Positions 1 through 5,053 of a stretch of 5,053 nt of DNA are shown in pieces (the first letter of the stretch is position 1; every line of letters starts with the position of its first letter). The stretch lies in assembly GCA_021733705.1 (NCBI GenBank), contig JAIPKF010000127.1, forward strand, positions 1 to 5,053. Direction: 5' to 3'. The notes beneath the pieces are model-generated. The model worked only from the letters and a program-made list of their open reading frames with translations, was not told the DNA's origin and made no database searches. Made by a program: the position numbers and the translations under genes. This DNA comes from Chthoniobacterales bacterium. GTDB taxonomy: Bacteria > Verrucomicrobiota > Verrucomicrobiia > Chthoniobacterales > UBA6821.

Positions 1-183
1 GAGGCAGCGAAGTGCGGTGTCGCTGCCGTGCTCGCCTCGTCCAGTATTGACTATAAACTCCTCGGGTCTGCGCCTCGACTCCTTGCTCTTCATCTGCCTC
101 AGCGAGTTTGCGACACGGTTTTGGATATGCTCTGGAAGACTACTGAGGCTGCGAAGAGCGGTGTCGCTGCGGTGCTCGCCTCG
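1..183 (+). repeat. Direct repeat pair inside copy A (1-39 and 145-183)
   Basis: Two 39-nt units match at 36 of 39 positions by hand alignment (differences at unit positions 6, 13 and 27). They are offset by 144 nt, so both fall in the same reading frame. Each unit ends in GCTCGCCTCG. The first is followed by a degraded version, and the second by an intact version, of the element's right terminus. This suggests internal duplication or tandem insertion followed by decay. Both units carry GAGGC near the start and GCCTC near the end, so each can fold back on itself. Confidence 0.7.
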
Positions 184-213
184 CGACAAACCAGTATGAA
201 ATATGCGGGTTAA
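1..213. repeat. Interspersed TTAA-ended repeat element, copy A (left end outside window)
   Basis: This is the right-hand part of an interspersed element. Its right terminus at 195-213 reads TATGAAATATGCGGGTTAA, matching the right end of the copy in comEC at 18 of 19 positions. The stretch 177-204 is nearly identical (27 of 28) to 2996-3023 near the right end of the third copy. Inside it, 3-10 (GGCAGCGA) and 20-27 (TCGCTGCC) form a perfect 8-bp stem. The section around 40-66 looks like a degraded internal terminus (AGTATTGACTATAAA then CTCGGGT), so the copy may be compound. One + strand frame is open from position 1 to the TAA at 211-213, but its residues come wholly from repeat sequence, so I do not call a gene. 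This block accounts for essentially the whole non-coding stretch before comEC. Confidence 0.75.
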
Positions 214-234
214 GAGCGGCTTCACTTATATTGA

Positions 235-2763
235 ATGAAATGGTTGTTACGACTCTGTGCTCTTTTTAGTGATTTTTTCTCATTAAAAAACAGGCGCTTT
301 CCCTTTCTGGGCCTTATGTTGGCAGCGATTGTAGGGATTATTACGGAAGAAATCTTTTCTTTTCCAAGTTGGATGCTTTTTATTGGAAGTCTGGGGCTGG
401 GAGGGTTTCTTTTATTTTTCCTCTGGAAAAAAGAGTTTTCCTGCAATAGTGAACACGGTCTCTTCTTTCTCTTTATTGCACTCTCTTTTGCAACGCTCCA
501 TGCATGGCAATGGAAGGAATCCCCAGCCTATCAGGTTGCTTCTCTTTTAAAAAAAAGAGGAGATGATATAGCTGTAGAGGGGAGGGTGACTAGTGAGGTA
601 AAAGTCTCTTCAAATCATTATAGTTCATTTTTTCTCCAAACAGATTCAATAGATCTTGGTTCAGAAAAGTTAACCCGGATATTTCATACTGATTGTGACG
701 AGGAGGCAGCGAAGGCTGATGGGGCAAGGCAATCGATGAAGTCTGACGACATATGCGCGCCTACAGACTGCCCGAGGAAGACTTCGAGATCAACGCTGCA
801 TCCATCTGTTTTCGCGGCTTCCGTAGGTGATCGTTATGAAATATCCGGGTTAATTCCCCCAGTGACGATGTTTGTTCATTGGGAGGGGCCTGCCCTAGTA
901 TATGGAGATAGAGTCTCTTTAAGAGCCCAAGCGACCTCTCCTCAAGGTCCTCGAAATCCAGGGGAATTTAATATTGAAACGTGGTTAGCTCGAAAAGAGG
1001 TCTTCACCGAACTCAGAATGGATCCTGCAGATCCAGGTCGTATTCTTTCTGCTGGAAATAACCATCAACTCATGAGGATTGCTCAGGAGTCTCGTAAAAA
1101 AATAGGAGAATGGATCACTCTTGGGATCACGGATGATTCTACCGTAATGAAGCTTATTAAGGCCGTTGCTCTTGGCTCTCAAGAACAGGAAATAGCTGAT
1201 TTCGTAGATGATTTCAAACTGACTGGAACAATGCATCTTTTTGCTGTGAGTGGACTCCATGTTGGGATGCTTGCAGTTATTATTTGGTTTTTCTTAAAAA
1301 TGCTCCGGCTTCCAAGATGGTCTTCAGTTCTTGTGACGATTCCCCTCCTGTTTTTTTATGTGGCCATCACTGGTTTTCGTATCGGAAGTCTCAGGGCTGC
1401 TTTCATGAGCTCTCTCTTTCTCATCGGTTTTCTTGTATATCGACGACCACAAATGATCAATAGTCTTGCTGCAGCAGCTTTTTGTTTACTCCTATTACAA
1501 ACGAATCTTCTTTTTTCTCTAGGGTGGCAATTTTCTTTCTGTGTCGTCTTCTCTATTTTATTTTTAGCCACTCCATTTCAAAAAATACTTCATCCCCTCT
1601 ATGAGCATGATCCCTTCCTGCCAAAAAGGGTAATCACCCCATTTCAGAAATGGCGGTATGATTTTTTTCATCACCTTGCTCAGCTTCTAGCTCTCTCTAC
1701 TGCTGCATGGATCGGCTCTTTGCTTCCCTCCCTTTTTTATTTTCATCTTCTCTCTTTTTCCTCTTTGGTAGCCAATGTGATTGCTGTTCCAATAGCCTTT
1801 TTAATTCTTGCTCTGGCAGCTTTAGCAGTTCTTGTTGCTCCTCTCTTTCCATGGGTAGCACTTGTTTTTAATAATAGCAATTGGCTCTGTGCCAAAATTC
1901 TCTTGATTGTAGTTCATGGATGCAGCCTCCTTCCTCTGAGTTCGTTTTCAGTTGGCTTTTCAATGAATCGCTCTCCAAAACTTACTATTTTTGATTTTCC
2001 CTCAGCACAAGCGGCAATGCTTCAAGTTGATGGAAGAGGATGGATGATCAATGCTGGAAGTTCTAAAAATGGGATTCGTACCCTTCTCCCCTTTTTTTCA
2101 GAAAATGGAATATCAGCTCTCCAGGGATTCGTGATGACTGAAAAGAGAGCTGCTACCCTGGGCGGTCTCGTGCCCCTCTTAGAGGAGATTCAGCCCTCCT
2201 CATTTTTTTCTTCTGAAGGAAAAGGAGGTTCTTTTGTTTTTAAACATTTTTTAAGAAAGCTCAGCATATCAGGCCAAAAATTAACTCTTCTTCGTGAAGG
2301 GGATCAGCTGAATTTTTCTTCGGGCTGCTTTGCAGAAGTTTTGTATCCACCTGCTGGCTCTTCTGATTCTGCTCTTGTCCTAAAGTTTCAATTAGGCAAA
2401 GCAAGCCTCTTGTGGATTCCCAATTCCTCACTGACTCTTCAAAACTGGCTGCTAGAGCATAGCTCACCTGAGAAATTGCATGCGACAATTCTTCTTTTTC
2501 CATCAATGGAGAAAAAAATTGAGGAGGACTTTATAAAAGCAGTAGCACCACGTTTTGTGATTTTGGGAAATGATCCTTTTAAACGACATCACCCTAATGC
2601 TTCATTTCAAGAGCTGGAATCGAACCTTCATGGATCTGGGATCACTCTGCTGGATCAGGCCAAAACGGGAGCAATCATTCTTGAGGTTTTAAGAAACAGG
2701 GTGAAATTACATCAGTTTTTGGATCATAAAGAATGGGAGATGCTAGATGTTCCGTCGGGTTAA
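235..2763 (+). CDS. comEC: ComEC/Rec2 family DNA internalization channel protein, with in-frame repeat insert
   Basis: This 842-residue inner-membrane protein matches the ComEC/Rec2 family, which carries single-stranded DNA across the cytoplasmic membrane during natural transformation. The N-terminal DUF4131-like part has hydrophobic segments at about residues 24-40, 45-66 and 75-92. An OB-fold-like region follows (about 110-235), then the family-typical N241-P-G-E-F with W250-L-A-R. The Competence domain has H334-L-F-A-V-S-G-L-H-V-G344, G380-F-R-I-G-S-L-R-A388 and many membrane segments up to about residue 575. The C-terminal part from about 583 resembles the metallo-beta-lactamase domain, but its ligands are gone: where the family has an HxDxDH-type motif it reads T635-E-K-R-A-A-T-L-G-G644. 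Residues 146-206 come from an inserted repeat, which explains the slightly long protein. The ATG at 235 is the earliest possible start, because an in-frame TGA lies directly before it (232-234). No Shine-Dalgarno is visible. The stop codon at 2761-2763 lies in the next repeat copy. Confidence 0.93.
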   Translation: MKWLLRLCALFSDFFSLKNRRFPFLGLMLAAIVGIITEEIFSFPSWMLFIGSLGLGGFLLFFLWKKEFSCNSEHGLFFLFIALSFATLHAWQWKESPAYQVASLLKKRGDDIAVEGRVTSEVKVSSNHYSSFFLQTDSIDLGSEKLTRIFHTDCDEEAAKADGARQSMKSDDICAPTDCPRKTSRSTLHPSVFAASVGDRYEISGLIPPVTMFVHWEGPALVYGDRVSLRAQATSPQGPRNPGEFNIETWLARKEVFTELRMDPADPGRILSAGNNHQLMRIAQESRKKIGEWITLGITDDSTVMKLIKAVALGSQEQEIADFVDDFKLTGTMHLFAVSGLHVGMLAVIIWFFLKMLRLPRWSSVLVTIPLLFFYVAITGFRIGSLRAAFMSSLFLIGFLVYRRPQMINSLAAAAFCLLLLQTNLLFSLGWQFSFCVVFSILFLATPFQKILHPLYEHDPFLPKRVITPFQKWRYDFFHHLAQLLALSTAAWIGSLLPSLFYFHLLSFSSLVANVIAVPIAFLILALAALAVLVAPLFPWVALVFNNSNWLCAKILLIVVHGCSLLPLSSFSVGFSMNRSPKLTIFDFPSAQAAMLQVDGRGWMINAGSSKNGIRTLLPFFSENGISALQGFVMTEKRAATLGGLVPLLEEIQPSSFFSSEGKGGSFVFKHFLRKLSISGQKLTLLREGDQLNFSSGCFAEVLYPPAGSSDSALVLKFQLGKASLLWIPNSSLTLQNWLLEHSSPEKLHATILLFPSMEKKIEEDFIKAVAPRFVILGNDPFKRHHPNASFQELESNLHGSGITLLDQAKTGAIILEVLRNRVKLHQFLDHKEWEMLDVPSG
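670..853. repeat. Complete TTAA-ended palindromic element, copy B, in frame inside comEC
   Basis: The 184-nt segment starts with TTAACCCGGATATTTCATA (670-688) and ends with the exact reverse complement (835-853), giving perfect 19-bp terminal inverted repeats. Its first 25 nt match the left end of the intergenic copy at 24 of 25 positions. It is about half G+C by hand count and looks richer than the flanking comEC sequence. Net of one TTAA it adds 180 nt (60 codons) to comEC and contains no stop in that frame. At each terminus only one of the three + strand frames is open, and copy B joins these two open frames. Excision with one TTAA retained would yield E-K-L-I-P-P, a smooth join in the OB-fold-like region. 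The encoded insert (residues 146-206) is polar, with cysteines at 154, 172 and 178 and no recognised domain. A non-autonomous transposon (MITE) origin is an inference. Confidence 0.85.
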
Positions 2764-2767
2764 CCCG
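2756..2767. repeat. Perfect 12-bp palindrome at the comEC/repeat junction
   Basis: CGGGTTAACCCG is perfectly self-complementary and centred on the TTAA that forms the left border of copy C and contains the comEC stop codon. The right half is the element's left end. The left half (CGGG) looks like the right end of an element, as in GCGGGTTAA at 206-213. It may be the remnant of two elements abutting at one shared TTAA, although bases further left (2745-2755) no longer match the terminus well. Confidence 0.6.
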
Positions 2768-3032
2768 CATATTTCATACTGATTCTGCTGCGGCTTGCGA
2801 ACACCTGATGGATACTGCGTCAGCTTCGAATTGCTCCTCGGGCAGTATGAAACATAGAGCCGTCGTCGCAATCCATCATCTTCGTTGACTCGCTCGCTCC
2901 CGCTCGTCTCGCCCTTTCAGGGCTGCCCCCTAAAGCCAGGGCAGTCTCCCCCGCGGTCTTCCGACCGCCGGTGGTGTCTGCATCAGGATTCGCGGCGCCT
3001 CGCGACAAACTAGTATGAAATATCCCTGTTAA
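2760..3032. repeat. TTAA-ended repeat element, copy C, filling the comEC-copA gap
   Basis: The 273-nt element runs from TTAACCCGCATATTTCATA (2760-2778) to TATGAAATATCCCTGTTAA (3014-3032). The termini are inverted repeats with 3 mismatches in 19. The left end matches copy B and the right end matches copy A, so it belongs to the same family despite a different, longer interior. An internal GCAGTATGAAACATA at 2841-2855 looks like an old or nested terminus. The interior is G+C rich and hairpin-prone, with CTCGCTCGCTCCCGCTCG low-complexity sequence around 2889-2910. I see no gene here: reverse-strand open frames are made wholly of repeat sequence. It accounts for nearly all of the 339-nt intergenic stretch and gives comEC its stop codon. 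Confidence 0.8.
2911..2968. other. Cluster of three strong hairpins inside copy C
   Basis: Three successive inverted repeats lie within 58 nt. GCCCT-TTC-AGGGC spans 2911-2923. CTGCCC (2923-2928) pairs with GGGCAG (2939-2944). GCGGTC-TTCC-GACCGC spans 2953-2968 with a 4-nt loop. The first two share the base at 2923 and so probably compete. No T-run follows the last stem, so this is not a classical intrinsic terminator for comEC. Structured RNA could still attenuate read-through or stabilise the transcript end, but that is inference. Confidence 0.6.
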
Positions 3033-3038
3033 TAAGCT

Positions 3039-3072
3039 TTGCATAGCGCCTCATGTCACTTCAGTATAAAAT
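3039..3072 (+). promoter_or_regulatory. Weak candidate promoter for the copper ATPase gene
   Basis: In the short A+T-rich gap between copy C and the ATPase start, TATAAA at 3065-3070 could be a -10 box. TTGCAT at 3039-3044 could be a -35 box, but the 20-nt spacer is longer than ideal. I see no clear dyad of the CueR type in this gap, so copper-responsive control cannot be shown here. Confidence 0.25.
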
Positions 3073-3102
3073 TCTTTGTTACTAATTTGAATTTTTTTGC
3101 CA

Positions 3103-5053
3103 ATGAGTTCTCTTTATACCTGCCCCATGCATCCCAAGATTCTCCAGGAGAACATGGGGGATTGTCCTCAATGTGGAATGAGGCTCGAACCAATTATTCC
3201 TAGTGATGACACTTCGGAATCAGCACTTCTGGAAAAGCAATTTTGGATCTCACTGATTTTTGCAATTCCGGTTGTTATTCTTGCTATGGGGCCCATGGTT
3301 GGACTCACCCTACTTCAAGGAAGGGTAGCTGGAGGAGTCGAGTGCCTTCTTTCAATTCCAGTTGTTTTTTGGTGTGGGGGTGAGGTGTGGAAAAAAGGAT
3401 TTCATTCTTTTGCAACCGGTTCTCTTAATATGTTTTCCTTGATCACACTTGGGACTGGTGTCGCTTTTCTCTACAGCATCACAATGCTCCTTTTAGGCTA
3501 TTGCTTCATGAAAGGTTCACCAGCAGGAGATTATTATTTCGAGGCAGCCACAGTGATCATGGTGCTTGTTTTACTGGGTCAATGGTTAGAGTCTCACGGA
3601 AGAGCTAAGGCTGGATCTGCCCTTCGCGAACTACTTGATCTCACACCCCCCATGGCTCTGATTGTCGGAAAGGAGGGAAAGTTGGATCATGAAATTCCTA
3701 TTTCCGAATTAAAGGTAGGAGATTATCTAAGGGTGTTGCCTGGAGGAAAAATACCAGCAGATGGTATTGTTTTTGAGGGAGAGAGTTTTATAGATGAATC
3801 GATGTTAACCGGAGAAGCACTTCCTGTGCAGAAATCCCATGGATCTCCCGTCTCTGCTGGAACGATCAATGCTTCAGGTAGTCTTGTGGTTGAGGTTTCC
3901 CATGCAGGTGCTGATACAGCTCTCTCACAGATTATTAGTTTGGTAGCGCAAGCTCAGCGTAGTCAGGCTCCTATCCAACAAACAGCAGATCGAGTGGCAG
4001 CCCTTTTTGTTCCGATTGTTATGGGTATCAGTATTCTCACCTTTGTGATCTGGATGCTTGCGGGGCCAGCTCCCCATTTTTTTCATGCACTGAATTCCGC
4101 TGTCGCAGTTATTATGATTGCTTGTCCCTGTGCTTTGGGATTGGCAACGCCAATGGCATTGATAGTCGGTATCGGCAAAGCAGCTCAATGCGGAATTCTT
4201 GTTCGCTCTGCTTCTGCGCTTCAGAATCTGGCATCAACAAATCTATTGGCTCTCGATAAGACAGGTACATTGACCGAAGGAAAACCCAAAGTGGTCTCGA
4301 TTCATGCAATCGATCCTTTTGTAGAAAAAAATCTATTATCACTCGCTGCTGGAGCCGAACAAGGGAGTGAGCATCCTCTCGCTAGAGCTCTTCTACTCCA
4401 TGCCCAAGAGAAGGGTCTTCCAATTTTAAAACCATCCTCTTTTAAAGCGTTTCCTGGAGGTGGAATTAGTGCGGTTGTAGATGGAAAAGAGCTCCTTCTA
4501 GGAGCATCTCAGTTTTTTGAGGGGCGTGGCATACCACCCGAACAATGGAACTTCATTTCTCTGCAACCTGATGAAGGACTCGTGGCGATGACGGTCGGAG
4601 GAATTCCTGCTGGGGTCTTTATTTTTCGTGATACTATTCGAGACTCAGCCAAAACCGTCATTGAAAGGCTCACTGCTCTGGGTGTGCGAACAGCTATGCT
4701 TACGGGAGATCGTGAAAGCACGGCAAAGGCTGTGGCTGCGGAACTCGGTATTTCAGAATTTCATGCAGAGCTTTCCCCTGCAGGAAAAGCTGAGCAGTTC
4801 CATCTATGGAAGAAGGAGGGACTCCATGCTGCTATGGCGGGTGATGGCATCAACGATGCTCCGGCACTTGCCGTAGCAGAAACATCAATAGCAATGGGAT
4901 TAGGCTCCGATATTGCAAAGGAGACTGCAGGTATCATCCTGTTGAATCCCTCTCTAGAAGGGATTGTCTCTTCGTTAAAAATCAGTCGTGAGATATTGAA
5001 AATTATTAGAGAAAATCTTTTTTTTGCTTTCGCTTATAATATCCTCTGCATTC
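3103..5053 (+). CDS. copA: Copper-translocating P1B-type ATPase with N-terminal CPMHP metal-binding domain (3' partial)
   Basis: The first 650 residues of a P1B-1-like ATPase that would use ATP to export Cu(I), or possibly Ag(I), across the inner membrane. The N-terminus has the short heavy-metal-binding domain C7-P-M-H-P11 ... C21-P-Q-C-G-M26 ... L-E-P30 instead of the usual HMA domain with CxxC. Membrane segments follow, then the actuator T236-G-E-A-L-P241, the transport-site C341-P-C343, the phosphorylated aspartate in D385-K-T-G-T389, the nucleotide-binding H424-P425, T534-G-D536 and the hinge G580-D-G-I-N-D-A-P587. Y645-N646 in the next membrane helix is the pair expected for Cu(I) pumps. 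All catalytic residues are present. The frame is open to the window edge, so the end of TM7, TM8 and the C-terminus are missing, probably several tens of residues. The ATG at 3103 is chosen because an in-frame TGA lies at 3088-3090 and the CPMHP motif starts 7 codons in. There is no Shine-Dalgarno (the upstream sequence is T-rich). SilP-like silver export is the main alternative. Confidence 0.95.
   Translation, partial: MSSLYTCPMHPKILQENMGDCPQCGMRLEPIIPSDDTSESALLEKQFWISLIFAIPVVILAMGPMVGLTLLQGRVAGGVECLLSIPVVFWCGGEVWKKGFHSFATGSLNMFSLITLGTGVAFLYSITMLLLGYCFMKGSPAGDYYFEAATVIMVLVLLGQWLESHGRAKAGSALRELLDLTPPMALIVGKEGKLDHEIPISELKVGDYLRVLPGGKIPADGIVFEGESFIDESMLTGEALPVQKSHGSPVSAGTINASGSLVVEVSHAGADTALSQIISLVAQAQRSQAPIQQTADRVAALFVPIVMGISILTFVIWMLAGPAPHFFHALNSAVAVIMIACPCALGLATPMALIVGIGKAAQCGILVRSASALQNLASTNLLALDKTGTLTEGKPKVVSIHAIDPFVEKNLLSLAAGAEQGSEHPLARALLLHAQEKGLPILKPSSFKAFPGGGISAVVDGKELLLGASQFFEGRGIPPEQWNFISLQPDEGLVAMTVGGIPAGVFIFRDTIRDSAKTVIERLTALGVRTAMLTGDRESTAKAVAAELGISEFHAELSPAGKAEQFHLWKKEGLHAAMAGDGINDAPALAVAETSIAMGLGSDIAKETAGIILLNPSLEGIVSSLKISREILKIIRENLFFAFAYNILCI

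Noticed and set aside
28..213. A 61-residue + strand open frame (and an overlapping 60-residue one from 17) upstream of comEC
   Set aside because: The sequence is composed of the repeat element, ends on the TAA built into the element's terminus, and has no ribosome binding site or recognisable protein family. The frame is open from position 1, so the tail of an upstream gene cannot be fully excluded, but nothing supports it.
670..853. Integron attC site or CRISPR unit as explanation for the palindromic block
   Set aside because: There is no integrase, cassette series or regular short repeat-spacer spacing. The ends are long inverted repeats flanked by TTAA, which fits a MITE-like element better.
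2953..2968. GCGGTC-TTCC-GACCGC hairpin as a rho-independent terminator
   Set aside because: No T-tract follows on the + strand, and no A-tract precedes it for the other strand. It fits better as repeat-internal structure.
2820..3044. A 74-residue reverse-strand open frame in the comEC-copA gap
   Set aside because: It is made almost wholly of G+C-rich repeat element interior with hairpins. Long open frames are expected by chance in such sequence.
4628..4876. An 82-residue + strand open frame within the ATPase gene
   Set aside because: It overlaps the P-domain of the copper ATPase in another frame. The ATPase frame carries the conserved TGD and GDGINDAP motifs there.

Overview
The window looks bacterial and chromosomal, with moderate G+C. 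It carries two protein genes on the + strand plus a family of short interspersed repeats. The organism cannot be named from this sequence. Both genes lack a recognisable Shine-Dalgarno motif, and the ComEC and CopA proteins have a flavour that would fit the PVC group (Verrucomicrobiota or Chlamydiota relatives). That placement is a low-confidence guess.

Layout: positions 1-213 are the right-hand part of a repeat element that continues beyond the window. Positions 235-2763 encode a ComEC/Rec2-type DNA uptake channel of 842 residues. A second, complete copy of the repeat (670-853) sits in frame inside this gene. A third copy (2760-3032) supplies the comEC stop codon and fills most of the intergenic gap. 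Positions 3103-5053 encode a copper-type P1B ATPase (CopA/SilP-like), which is cut by the window end shortly after the start of TM7.

The main observation is the repeat family. All five visible ends carry the tetranucleotide TTAA followed inward by versions of CCCGGATATTTCATA. The copy inside comEC has perfect 19-bp terminal inverted repeats and is 184 nt long. If TTAA is a duplicated target site, the net insertion is 180 nt, exactly 60 codons. Removing it restores a continuous OB-fold-like segment in ComEC. This resembles a MITE-like palindromic element that has been domesticated, or at least tolerated, as a protein insert, comparable in concept to Rickettsia palindromic elements.

The two genes have no obvious functional link: one concerns natural transformation and the other copper export. 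Nothing indicates an operon, because the repeat element lies between them. A secondary point is that the C-terminal metallo-beta-lactamase-like domain of ComEC has lost its metal ligands.
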